From: Defluviitaleaceae bacterium
Lineage (GTDB): Bacteria; Bacillota; Clostridia; Lachnospirales; WQUN01
Assembly: GCA_009785605.1 (NCBI GenBank)
Contig: WQVY01000001.1
Coordinates: 1-64,000 of the forward strand
DNA: 64,000 bases
Direction of reading: 5' to 3'
Part shown: positions 25,730-34,252 of the stretch, in pieces
Position numbering within the stretch: position 1 is the first letter of the stretch
Layout of the letters: the number at the start of each line of letters is the position of its first letter
Notes under the pieces: model-generated
What the model was told of the DNA's origin: nothing
The model's database searches: none
Seen by the model: the letters and a program-made list of their open reading frames with translations, nothing else
Program-made: the position numbers and the translations under genes

Positions 25730-26920
25730 ATGAAAATCCTAGTAATTAACTGTGGTTCGTCATCATTAAAGTACCAGCTTCTTAACATGGCAGACGAGAG
25801 CGTACTGGCTAAAGGCCTATGCGAAAGGATTGGCATAGACGGCCGTCTAGTGCACGAGCGCCCCCAGGGCAAGTACGAAGCCTCCCCCAACATGCCAGAC
25901 CATGCCGCAGCAATGTCTGTATTATTGGACGCGCTGCTTGACGCTAACCACGGCGTTATAAAATGCAAATCCGAAATAGGCGCAATAGGCCACCGTGTAG
26001 TACATGGCGGTGAAACATTTACAGCGTCTGTACTAATAAACGACACCGTAGAAGCAGCAATTGAAGCCGTAAGCGACTTGGCACCACTTCACAACCCACC
26101 CAATTTGACGGGTATCCGCGCTTGTAAACAGCACATGCCCAACGTACCACAGGTAGGTGTTTTTGACACGGCTTTCCACCAGACAATGCCAGCCAAGGCA
26201 TACCTGTATGCCCTGGATTATGATATGTATGACAAGCACAAAATCCGCAGGTATGGCTTCCACGGCACAAGCCATAAATATGTGTCACAGCAAGCCGCAG
26301 AGTTACTGGGCCGCCCCCTTAGCGAGCTTAAACTCGCATCTTGCCACCTTGGCAACGGCGCAAGCGTATGCGCAATCAAGAATGGTGAGTCTGTAGATAC
26401 ATCTATGGGTCTTACACCGCTCGAGGGCCTTGCCATGGGTACACGCAGTGGTGATATAGACCCAGCAATTATCCCGTTTATTATGGAAAAAGAAGGGCTC
26501 ACTGCCGCACAAGTGGTAGACGCGCTCAATAAAAAATCCGGCATGTTGGGACTAAGCGGTGTAGGTAGCGACTTCCGTGACCTGTCCGCAGCAGTGGATA
26601 CCGGCAACGAAAGAGCCAAAAATGCACTAGATGTATTCGCGTATCGTGTGGCCGGGTATATTGGCCGCTACGCCGCATGCATGAACGGCTTGGACGCAGT
26701 AATTTTCACCGCCGGTATAGGCGAGAACGATAGCGGTATCCGCGCCAAGGTATGCGAATATCTGGAGTGGATGGGTGTAAGCATCAACGCAGATGCGAAC
26801 AGCAAACGCGGCAAAGCTATGAGTATCTCCAACACCGGCGATAAAGTACAAGTGTTGGTCATCCCCACAAACGAAGAACTTATGATAGCCCGCGATACAA
26901 AGAAAATCCTAGAAGCATAA
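25730..26920 (+). CDS. ackA: Acetate kinase
   Basis: A 396-residue enzyme that makes ATP and acetate from acetyl phosphate. Motifs are LVINCGSSSLKYQLL (residues 4-18), the active-site FHGTSHKYVS (near 178), GNGASVCAI (near 207), MGTRSGDIDPAI (near 237) and FTAGIGENDSGIR (near 325). AAAGGGG precedes ATG 25730. It is the terminal ATP-forming step both for Pta and for the acetyl phosphate released by GrdCD. Confidence 0.97.
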   Translation: MKILVINCGSSSLKYQLLNMADESVLAKGLCERIGIDGRLVHERPQGKYEASPNMPDHAAAMSVLLDALLDANHGVIKCKSEIGAIGHRVVHGGETFTASVLINDTVEAAIEAVSDLAPLHNPPNLTGIRACKQHMPNVPQVGVFDTAFHQTMPAKAYLYALDYDMYDKHKIRRYGFHGTSHKYVSQQAAELLGRPLSELKLASCHLGNGASVCAIKNGESVDTSMGLTPLEGLAMGTRSGDIDPAIIPFIMEKEGLTAAQVVDALNKKSGMLGLSGVGSDFRDLSAAVDTGNERAKNALDVFAYRVAGYIGRYAACMNGLDAVIFTAGIGENDSGIRAKVCEYLEWMGVSINADANSKRGKAMSISNTGDKVQVLVIPTNEELMIARDTKKILEA

Positions 26921-26936
26921 GAATGGAGACAAACCC

Positions 26937-27800
26937 ATGATTGTAAATGCAAAACAGATGCTGCAAAAAGCCGCACAAGGCCGGTATGCAGTACCCCATA
27001 TAAATATCAATAACCTAGAATGGACAAAAGCCGCACTCACCACCGCCCAAGAGTTAAACAGCCCAATTATACTAGGCGTGACTGGCGGGGCGGCCAAGTA
27101 CATGGTAAGTTTTTCGACAGTAGCGGCAATGGCTAGGGAAATGGACAAGGCCCTAAAACTTACTGTACCGGTGGCAATACACCTAGACCACGGTAGCTAT
27201 GAGCAGTGCGTAGCCTGTGTAGAGGGCGGGTTTTCTAGCATAATGTTTGATGGCAGCCATTACCCGTTTGACGAAAATGTTGCCAAAACCAAAGAAATGA
27301 TTGCCCTAGCTCATAAGAACGGCCTGTCTATAGAAGCAGAAGTTGGCTCTATTGGCGGGGAAGAAGACGGTGTTGTAGGTGCAGGTGAAATTGCAGATGC
27401 AGAAGAATGCCGCATTATTGCAGAGCTTGGCGTGGACTTCTTGGCCGCAGGTATTGGCAATATCCACGGTAAGTATCCAGACAATTGGGCAGGTTTGGAC
27501 TTTGCAGCCCTAGAGCGTATACAAAAAGCCACCGCCGGGATACCACTGGTACTGCATGGCGGGACTGGTATTTCCGAGGAAATGATTAAAAAAGCAATTT
27601 CTTTAGGGGTAGCAAAGATTAACGTAAATACAGATTGCCAACTGGCTTTTGCCAGTGCTACCCGCGAATATATCCAAGCCGGTAAAGACTTGGCTGGTAC
27701 AGGTTTTGACCCACGCAAGCTACTGGCCCCCGGCTATGAAGCTATTAAGCTTATTATCAAGGGGAAAATGGAGCTGTTTGGGTCTGTAGGTAAGGCATAA
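26937..27800 (+). CDS. fba: Class II fructose-bisphosphate aldolase family protein
   Basis: A 287-residue zinc aldolase. The zinc and substrate motifs are HLDHGSYEQC (near 83), GSIGGEEDGV (near 140), GIGNIHGKY (near 177) and VLHGGTGISEEMI (near 205). It cleaves fructose 1,6-bisphosphate in glycolysis; tagatose-bisphosphate aldolases are similar and cannot be excluded. It is 16 bases after ackA and ends at a strong terminator, so pta, ackA and fba may be one unit. Confidence 0.93.
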   Translation: MIVNAKQMLQKAAQGRYAVPHININNLEWTKAALTTAQELNSPIILGVTGGAAKYMVSFSTVAAMAREMDKALKLTVPVAIHLDHGSYEQCVACVEGGFSSIMFDGSHYPFDENVAKTKEMIALAHKNGLSIEAEVGSIGGEEDGVVGAGEIADAEECRIIAELGVDFLAAGIGNIHGKYPDNWAGLDFAALERIQKATAGIPLVLHGGTGISEEMIKKAISLGVAKINVNTDCQLAFASATREYIQAGKDLAGTGFDPRKLLAPGYEAIKLIIKGKMELFGSVGKA

Positions 27801-27811
27801 ATAAAATTACT

Positions 27812-27857
27812 GGGCGTTTGGACACAATATTATTGACTCCAAACGCCCTATTTTTGT
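27812..27857 (+). terminator. Rho-independent terminator after fba
   Basis: An 11-bp stem GGGCGTTTGGA with TCCAAACGCCC is followed by TATTTTTGTG. Confidence 0.88.
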
Positions 27858-27869
27858 GTGTTTTGTTCT

Positions 27870-27893
27870 GCCGACGAAGGAGGCATGAGTTAA
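27870..27893 (+). promoter_or_regulatory. Shared leader with ribosome site and two-codon mini-ORF before gpsA
   Basis: GCCGACGAAGGAGGCATGA at 27870-27888 is identical to the sequence before the lon-type gene (minus strand, 56054-56036). Both copies contain ATG, one codon, TAA (here ATG AGT TAA), with the true ATG exactly 12 bases after the mini-ORF ATG and in the same frame. GGAGG lies only one base before the mini ATG and 12 before the real one. Confidence 0.6.
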
Positions 27894-27896
27894 GTC

Positions 27897-28910
27897 ATGA
27901 ATATTAGTGTAATAGGCTCAGGAAGTTGGGGGACGGCAATTGCCATCATGCTGGCACAAAACGGGCACAGTGTACGCTTATGGTCGTTTTCACAATCTGA
28001 ATGTGAGGGATTAAAGGCTCATGGCGAGAATAAACTGTTTTTACCTGGCTTTGCTATCCCGCAATCTGTGGAATACACAACCGATATCTATACCTGTGCC
28101 AACGCAAACTTGATAGTATGTGCCCTACCCTCTTTTGCGGTCAGGGCAACCATGGGCCAATTATCTTCACATATCAAGCCAGCGCAAGTGGTTGTAAATA
28201 TTTCAAAAGGCCTAGAAACAGAAAGCCTCTTAACATTGTCTGCTGTACTGCGTGATACGCTCCCAACTGCCGACATTGCGGTTATGACTGGCCCCAGCCA
28301 TGCAGAAGAAGTGGCACAAAAAGCTCCCACAACCAATGTTGTAGCGGCTGCAAACCCCAAAACTGCAAACTTTATACAAGACATTTTTATGAACCCATAT
28401 TTCAGGGTATATACACATGACGATATCCTTGGGGTTGAGCTAGGTGGTTCTTTAAAAAATGTTATAGCCCTTTGCGCTGGGATATCTGACGGGTTGGGCT
28501 TTGGCGATAATACAAAGGCCGCGCTTATGACACGAGGTATAAGCGAAATAACACGCCTAGGTATAGCCATGGGCGCTAAAGCAGAAACATTTGCAGGTTT
28601 GTCTGGTATAGGGGACCTTATAGTCACCTGTACCAGTATGCACAGCAGAAACCGCCGTGCGGGGATACTAATAGGTCAAGGCAAAACCGCAAGCGAAGCA
28701 TGTGACGAGATAAAAATGGTAGTAGAAGGCATAAACACATGCCGTGCCGCAAAGTACCTGGCGGATAAATATAATGTAGAAATGCCAATAATAAACCAGG
28801 CATATGCAGTATTGTTCGAAAACAAACCAGCAAAAGAAGCAACCCTGTCGCTAATGAATAGGGATAAACGTCACGAAAGCGAAAAAGGGTTCTTAGCAAG
28901 CTTAAAATAA
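27897..28910 (+). CDS. gpsA: Glycerol-3-phosphate dehydrogenase [NAD(P)+]
   Basis: A 337-residue enzyme making sn-glycerol 3-phosphate from dihydroxyacetone phosphate for phospholipid synthesis. Motifs: GSGSWGTAIAIMLAQNGH (residues 7-24), GPSHAEEVA (near 137), GGSLKNVIALCAGISDGL (near 183, with the catalytic Lys) and FAGLSGIGDLIVTCTS (near 228). ATG 27897 sits 12 bases after GGAGG, behind a mini-ORF. It stands alone between a terminator and a lipoprotein gene. Confidence 0.96.
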   Translation: MNISVIGSGSWGTAIAIMLAQNGHSVRLWSFSQSECEGLKAHGENKLFLPGFAIPQSVEYTTDIYTCANANLIVCALPSFAVRATMGQLSSHIKPAQVVVNISKGLETESLLTLSAVLRDTLPTADIAVMTGPSHAEEVAQKAPTTNVVAAANPKTANFIQDIFMNPYFRVYTHDDILGVELGGSLKNVIALCAGISDGLGFGDNTKAALMTRGISEITRLGIAMGAKAETFAGLSGIGDLIVTCTSMHSRNRRAGILIGQGKTASEACDEIKMVVEGINTCRAAKYLADKYNVEMPIINQAYAVLFENKPAKEATLSLMNRDKRHESEKGFLASLK

Positions 28911-28930
28911 ATGCCATGAAGGAGATATAA

Positions 28931-29683
28931 ATGTATAAAAAATTCATTATTATTGTACTATTGATATCGCTTGTACTCTTACTCACCGGGTGCATAATAG
29001 GCAACCGCAACACCACCATCAATATGGTTAACGGCATCACCGGTACCGGCCCCATGGTCACCCAGGATATAGAGGTTGCCAATTTTAACACCTTAGAAAT
29101 AAGTGGCAACTTTAGGGTCATATTTATCCAATCACCAGAGCCGTCCCTTACCGTTATTATGCAAGAAAATTTATTCGAATATTTTGCACCAACCGTACAA
29201 GGCAGCAATTTGCAAATAACCCCGCACCGTGGTTTTAACACAACCAGCGCCAACCGGCCCCGGCTTTATGTTAGCGCGCCATATCTCACTGCTGTAGATT
29301 TTAGCGGTGCAGTTAGTGCCGATGGTTGGGACACAATACAAGGCCAACGCTTTACAATTGAGGCATCTGGGGCTGTTAGTTTGGACCTTGATATAGAGGT
29401 TAACAACCTAAGCATAGAAGCATCTGGTGCGGTAAGCTTGGACTTGGATTTGAATGTAGAACGGCTGGACTTAGAAATCTCTGGCGCTGCAAACGCAGAC
29501 CTTTACGGGGTTGCCAACGTCATAAATATATATGGCTTTGGCGCTATTAATCTAAGAGCCGGTAATCTACAAGTCGAAAGCGGGAGTGTAGAGCTATCTG
29601 GCGCATCCAACGCATCCTTGTCTACACTAGAAAATATTAATGTTACAACAAGCGGCCTGGCCCGCGTACGGGAGGCGAGTTAG
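28931..29683 (+). CDS. Lipoprotein with DUF2807-type (head GIN) beta domain
   Basis: A 250-residue precursor with signal segment KKFIIIVLLISLVLLL and lipobox LTGC (Cys21). The rest is a repetitive parallel-beta region with short recurring units such as IEASGAVSLDLDIEV and LEISGAANADLYGV, like head-GIN/DUF2807 adhesin-like proteins and the DUF4097 protein at 9489-10805. GGAGAT precedes the ATG. It ends two bases before the GH2 gene. An envelope or surface role is inferred. Confidence 0.82.
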   Translation: MYKKFIIIVLLISLVLLLTGCIIGNRNTTINMVNGITGTGPMVTQDIEVANFNTLEISGNFRVIFIQSPEPSLTVIMQENLFEYFAPTVQGSNLQITPHRGFNTTSANRPRLYVSAPYLTAVDFSGAVSADGWDTIQGQRFTIEASGAVSLDLDIEVNNLSIEASGAVSLDLDLNVERLDLEISGAANADLYGVANVINIYGFGAINLRAGNLQVESGSVELSGASNASLSTLENINVTTSGLARVREAS

Positions 29684-29685
29684 AC

Positions 29686-32091
29686 ATGTACTTGCAAAAA
29701 TGTGACCCAAGAACTCGAGAATTCTTTGGTTTTAACTGGCATTTCAAACTAGCAGAGGAAAGTAGCGACACCACTGGCAGCGGTTTATCTGGCTACCGCG
29801 CCGTGCAGCTACCCCATGACTGGAGCGTAGAGTATCCATTCGACAAGGATGCAGTGTCTTTAGGCTCCGGCGGGTATGTAAAAACTGGGGTTGGCTGGTA
29901 CAAGAAGCATTTTACTGTGTCCCCGGAAAGCAAGGGTAAACACATAACGCTGCAATTTGATGGCTCGTACATGTGTACACGCGTCACATTAAACGGCCAT
30001 ACCCTTGGCGAGCATATCTACGGCTACACACCTTTTGAGTACGATATCACAAATATTTTGTCATACGACGGTGAAAACGAGCTGGTAGTAAGGGTAGATA
30101 ACTCACAACAACCCAACTCGCGTTGGTACACAGGCAGTGGTATAACACGTGATGTATGGCTTTGTGCTACTAACACTGTGCATATACAAACCTACGGCAC
30201 ATATATAACAACCAAGCAATCACAAAGAGAAGCAACAATAAACATAGCAACAACAGTTACTGGCCCTATATCTGAGTGTACTCTAGTTACATCAATAGTA
30301 GATGCAGACAGCAATAATAAACAAAGCCCATATGCATACAGCGAAACACCCATTTCAACACATGGCAGTGTTAATCAAGCAATCACATTGCCCAACCCAA
30401 AACTATGGTCCCATAACAACCCCAACCTATACAAAGCCATCTCCGTCATAAAACTAGGCGAAACAATCCTAGACGAATACGAAACAATTTTTGGTATACG
30501 CAGTGTAGTATTTTGTCCAGACCGGGGATGCCTAATAAACGGTGAGCAGGTGAAACTCAACGGTGTATGCTTGCACCATGACGGCGGTGCCGTGGGTGCG
30601 GCTGTACCCAAAAAGCTATGGAAGCGCCGGCTTGTATTGTTAAAAGAAATGGGTGCAAACGCCATACGCATGGCCCACAACCCACCAGACCCAAGCTTAC
30701 TTGAACTGTGTGACGAAATGGGCTTTTATGTAATGGACGAAGCTTTCGACGAATGGGCCCAGCTCAAGTGGAAGACAGCAGGTAGCAATACCCACGAAAG
30801 CCGCGGCTACTCCGAATGGTTCCATGAGCATCACGTGGCAGACCTGGAAGCAATGCTATACCGCGACCGTAATCATGCTTCCGTTATAATGTGGAGTATA
30901 GGCAACGAAGTACCAGAGCAAGCCCTGCCTGATGGGCATTTACTGGCACAAAAACTCAAGGATATCTGCTATAAGATAGACCCAAGCCGCCTATGTACCC
31001 AAGGCAACGACCAAATTTGTGCAGAGCCACGGCCGGCCACAGCAGACTTCTTAAACACCCTAGACATCGTAGGCTATAACTACACCAACCGCTGGCGCAC
31101 CCGTGCAGAAACATTGTACGACGACGACAAGCGCGCCAACCCCAACTGGCTTATCCTAGGAACAGAAAACCCCTCCACAGCCGGTGTCCGGGGCGACTAT
31201 CGTATGGACCTATCACCCAACCCATGGCGTAGGCCCTACTACTCTGCCCCTACAAATGTTGGGCGGCTGCTTAGGTATACCATGACCCACGACTATGTAA
31301 TAGGCGACTTTATGTGGACAGGTATAGACCACTTGGGCGAGGCTCATTGGCCCAACAGGAGTTCGAACTCCGGGGTCATAGATACTTGCGGGTTTGTAAA
31401 AGACCATTATTATTTATACCAAAGCATATGGCGGGACGAGCCAATGATTCACTTATTCCCCCATCGCAATTTGGTAGATGTACGTGCTGGTGATGTATTA
31501 CCTGTACTATGCTATACAAACTGTACCTATGCGGAGTTATTTGTTAACGGCAAGTCATATGGAAGAAAAGCCTACAGCTATCCGTCATATGGTATGACGG
31601 AAACATACGGCCATTTTGATACGCCTATGATAAGCGCCAACACAGACGATTTATTCCTAAGCTGGGACGTGCCATATGCAGAGGGCACAATGGAAGCAGT
31701 AGGCTACAACGCCGCTGGGGAAGAAATAAGCCGTAGCATAATAAAAACCGCCACACAGCCAGTAGCCATAGTAGCCGCAACAGACACAAATACACTACAA
31801 GCTGGCGGCCGTGATATCGCGCATATAGAAATTACATTTGCGGATATTAACGGGATATTAAACCCAGTGGCCTCAAACAAAGTGACAGTAGCAGTAGAAG
31901 GCGCCGCAGAACTTATTGGCTTAGACAACGGAAACTCTGCCAGTCATGAGTCCTTTAAAGGGCACAGCATGACCGCTCACAACGGTATGTTACTAATAGT
32001 AATACGCGCAAAACATGATGCTGGCAAGGCAAAAGTAACTATCACTGCGGATGGGTTAACACCTGCAGTGGTTGACTTTACAGTAGTGTAG
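29686..32091 (+). CDS. Glycoside hydrolase family 2 enzyme (beta-galactosidase-like)
   Basis: An 801-residue cytosolic enzyme without signal peptide. Domains: sugar-binding jelly roll (1-170, with RAVQLPHDWSVEYPF), immunoglobulin-like (about 175-275), TIM barrel (about 280-590), DUF4982 (about 595-670) and a C-terminal Ig-like domain (about 690-800). The acid/base Glu is in MWSIGNEVPEQ (near 407) and the probable nucleophile Glu in ILGTENPSTAG (near 492). The DUF4982-bearing GH2 type acts on beta-galactosides or beta-glucuronides; the exact sugar is not readable. It follows the lipoprotein gene by two bases and ends at a terminator. Confidence 0.9.
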   Translation: MYLQKCDPRTREFFGFNWHFKLAEESSDTTGSGLSGYRAVQLPHDWSVEYPFDKDAVSLGSGGYVKTGVGWYKKHFTVSPESKGKHITLQFDGSYMCTRVTLNGHTLGEHIYGYTPFEYDITNILSYDGENELVVRVDNSQQPNSRWYTGSGITRDVWLCATNTVHIQTYGTYITTKQSQREATINIATTVTGPISECTLVTSIVDADSNNKQSPYAYSETPISTHGSVNQAITLPNPKLWSHNNPNLYKAISVIKLGETILDEYETIFGIRSVVFCPDRGCLINGEQVKLNGVCLHHDGGAVGAAVPKKLWKRRLVLLKEMGANAIRMAHNPPDPSLLELCDEMGFYVMDEAFDEWAQLKWKTAGSNTHESRGYSEWFHEHHVADLEAMLYRDRNHASVIMWSIGNEVPEQALPDGHLLAQKLKDICYKIDPSRLCTQGNDQICAEPRPATADFLNTLDIVGYNYTNRWRTRAETLYDDDKRANPNWLILGTENPSTAGVRGDYRMDLSPNPWRRPYYSAPTNVGRLLRYTMTHDYVIGDFMWTGIDHLGEAHWPNRSSNSGVIDTCGFVKDHYYLYQSIWRDEPMIHLFPHRNLVDVRAGDVLPVLCYTNCTYAELFVNGKSYGRKAYSYPSYGMTETYGHFDTPMISANTDDLFLSWDVPYAEGTMEAVGYNAAGEEISRSIIKTATQPVAIVAATDTNTLQAGGRDIAHIEITFADINGILNPVASNKVTVAVEGAAELIGLDNGNSASHESFKGHSMTAHNGMLLIVIRAKHDAGKAKVTITADGLTPAVVDFTVV

Positions 32092-32111
32092 ATATAGATG
32101 TGTAATGCAAC

Positions 32112-32153
32112 AAAAAAAGGCTACCCATCATATGTGATGAGGTAGCCTTTTGT
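32112..32153. terminator. Bidirectional terminator between the GH2 and oxidoreductase genes
   Basis: AAAAAAAGGCTACC pairs with GGTAGCCTTTTGTG around CATCATATGTGATGA. A runs on one side and T runs on the other let it serve both convergent genes. Confidence 0.82.
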
Positions 32154-32162
32154 GTGTTAATC

Positions 32163-33221
32163 CTATATCCCTGCGGTAACCGCAGCCCCGGTCCGGTCAG
32201 ATTCGAACACGGCATCTATTACTTTCATGACCCTAAGCGCTTGCTCGCCGGTTACTCTTAGCTCGGCTTTTCCATTAAGGGTATCTACGATATTTCTGTA
32301 GTAGTCAGTCCAATGTGTGCCAACTATACTTGGCAGCGGCGTTTCTATAGTAGTTTCTTTTGGCCTGGGTAGCATAATGCGAGTTGGGCCGGCCGCTGTG
32401 TAAACTAGGTTTTCGGTCCAGTCCTTCTCGTTAGGGTCAGCTTGTTTTACTATCTTGCCGCCCAGTTCCCAATCATCAATGACGGCTGTACCGTCTTCGC
32501 ACGACACATGCCACCTTGGCAGCGGGATAAAGCAGTTGGTAGATATGCTTACCATGCCGCTAATGCCATTTTCGAAACGTAGCAACACTGTAAACGAATC
32601 GTCTATTTCTTGGCCATATACTTTATGCAGATGTGCTTGTACAGATACAACTTTTTGCGGGATCAAGTCCATCATCTGGTCCAGAAGGTGAATGCCCCAG
32701 TCCAAAAGTAGCCCGCCGCCGTTTTGTTTAAACACACGCCAGCCATACAATGGGCGTGAGCCTTGTACACGGCTTTCTATGTTGTATGGTTTTGTTAACA
32801 TGCCGTCTGCTAATATTTTGCGTACAGTAAGGTAGTCTTTGTCCCAACGCCTGTTTTGATGGACAGAGAACAGCTTGCCAGTCTTCTTGGCCACGGCAAG
32901 TATTTCTTCCAGCTCTGGCGCGTTCATTGTTACTGGTTTTTCGCAAATTACGTGTTTTCCGGCTTGTAAACATTTTATCGAATAATCTTTATGCACGTCG
33001 TTGGGAGTGGCAATTAGCACCATATCAATACTGCCGTCGGCATATATTTCTTCTGGTGTCGCGTAGACTTTTACACCCCACTCGTCACGTGCCTTATTGT
33101 TGGCTTCTTCGCGGACATCGTACCCGCCTATTACCTTTATTTCTGGGATATGCTCCCGTATGTTTCTTACGTGCCACCCGGCCATGCCGCCCATTCCTAT
33201 AATTGCCATGTTGTAGGACAT
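32163..33221 (-). CDS. Gfo/Idh/MocA family oxidoreductase
   Basis: A 352-residue NAD(P)-dependent sugar or cyclitol dehydrogenase-like protein. The Rossmann motif is IGMGGMAGWHVRNI (near 8), followed by IATPNDVHKDYSIKCL (near 70) and the EKPVT motif (near 93). The C-terminal alpha/beta domain has GGGLLLDWGIHLLDQM (near 172), where the catalytic His is expected. AAGGGGGA lies eight bases before ATG 33221. The substrate is unknown. It is convergent with the GH2 gene, so sugar catabolism is a reasonable guess. Confidence 0.9.
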   Translation of the reverse strand: MSYNMAIIGMGGMAGWHVRNIREHIPEIKVIGGYDVREEANNKARDEWGVKVYATPEEIYADGSIDMVLIATPNDVHKDYSIKCLQAGKHVICEKPVTMNAPELEEILAVAKKTGKLFSVHQNRRWDKDYLTVRKILADGMLTKPYNIESRVQGSRPLYGWRVFKQNGGGLLLDWGIHLLDQMMDLIPQKVVSVQAHLHKVYGQEIDDSFTVLLRFENGISGMVSISTNCFIPLPRWHVSCEDGTAVIDDWELGGKIVKQADPNEKDWTENLVYTAAGPTRIMLPRPKETTIETPLPSIVGTHWTDYYRNIVDTLNGKAELRVTGEQALRVMKVIDAVFESDRTGAAVTAGI

Positions 33222-33317
33222 TAACAATATCCCCCTTTGTATTTTTTATAGCACAACCACTATATAACGACAATATGAAATTTGCAATATCAATTGCATT
33301 ACGCTTTGGTATAGTTA

Positions 33318-34247
33318 TTAATATGTTGTCCTGTGAAATGTCATTATGTACCCTGCCCCACCCCCATAACGGGTCGATGATATATATATCAACCCCGGCA
33401 GGGGTTCGTCATGTAAAAACTCGCTAAACATTACCAAGTAATATGCCTGGCCTTCGCTTTGCTTGCACCACTGTATGTACGGGCCGCTTGCAATAAACTG
33501 CGCGTATTCTTCTAGGGTTATGCCATTTTCCCATATGATGCTTGCGTGAGGGATGCCTACATATCTTAGGTGCCAGGGTTCGTATATTATGTTGGTTATT
33601 TCTGTTTTATGCTGTGGGTATCTTATTATAAAGCCAAAGCGGTGGCTGTTTGCGGCAAGCCACTGCCCGGCTTTTGTTAGAGCAAAATCCTGCGTAAGTT
33701 GCCCAGTGACGGTTACATCCAATGCCAGGCCCGTCTGGTGCTCACTAGCACCTGGGCGCTGTACAATGTTAGCCGCCAACTCACTTGCAGCTGCGGCACT
33801 GTGGCCTTGGGATACAAGAGCTCTGGTTTTATTATCAAACAACCGTTGTTGATACTCATATGGGCGGTATGCGCTTATGAGTTGCAAGCCGTGCGTGCCG
33901 CCTTCTGCCGACATTGCTGCAAGCATTTCTGTATAAGCTGTAAACGCTACAATATGTAATCTTATACCCTGGAACGTAACCAGGCTTGGCGGTGTAAAGT
34001 CTTGCGGTAGCGGGTTATCGTAGTTAACAAGCCATAAATCACCCGAGTCTGTAAAGTGGTTGGTCATGCTTACTGGTACTGTATGTTCTTCTTGTCTTGG
34101 TATATAAAAATATACCTGTTGCCCGTACGGTGGTGCTGTCAACTGCCAAATCATAACAAATGAGACAGCAACCAAGCCTATCAATATGTAAATATAAACC
34201 TTATGCAGGAATGTGCTAAGCACATTCCTTTTCGTATATGCCAACAA
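33318..34247 (-). CDS. Membrane-anchored D,D-carboxypeptidase, VanY-type (peptidase M15)
   Basis: A 309-residue protein with an N-terminal transmembrane segment (VYIYILIGLVAVSFVMIW, residues 17-34) and an extracellular peptidase M15B domain. The zinc and catalytic motifs are SEHQTGLALDV (near 172, His and Asp ligands), then EPWHLRYVG (near 225, Glu base and His ligand). It trims D-Ala from peptidoglycan stems. Inside its first codons is a GGAATGTGC-TAA-GCACATTCC palindrome that resembles the one in the grd spacer. It lies five bases after the gene at 34253, in the same unit. Confidence 0.88.
   Translation of the reverse strand: MLAYTKRNVLSTFLHKVYIYILIGLVAVSFVMIWQLTAPPYGQQVYFYIPRQEEHTVPVSMTNHFTDSGDLWLVNYDNPLPQDFTPPSLVTFQGIRLHIVAFTAYTEMLAAMSAEGGTHGLQLISAYRPYEYQQRLFDNKTRALVSQGHSAAAASELAANIVQRPGASEHQTGLALDVTVTGQLTQDFALTKAGQWLAANSHRFGFIIRYPQHKTEITNIIYEPWHLRYVGIPHASIIWENGITLEEYAQFIASGPYIQWCKQSEGQAYYLVMFSEFLHDEPLPGLIYISSTRYGGGAGYIMTFHRTTY
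34208..34228. repeat. 9-bp-arm palindrome at the start of the VanY-type gene
   Basis: GGAATGTGC, TAA, GCACATTCC is a near copy of GGAATGCGC, GTT, GCGCATTCC at 19429-19449. Here it lies in coding sequence (RNVLSTFLH region). Confidence 0.5.
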
Positions 34248-34252
34248 TGTTT

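Noticed and set aside
31350-31375. GGAGTTCGAACTCCGG resembling a tRNA T-arm
   Set aside because: It lies inside the GH2 gene in a conserved coding stretch and no acceptor, D or anticodon arms surround it.
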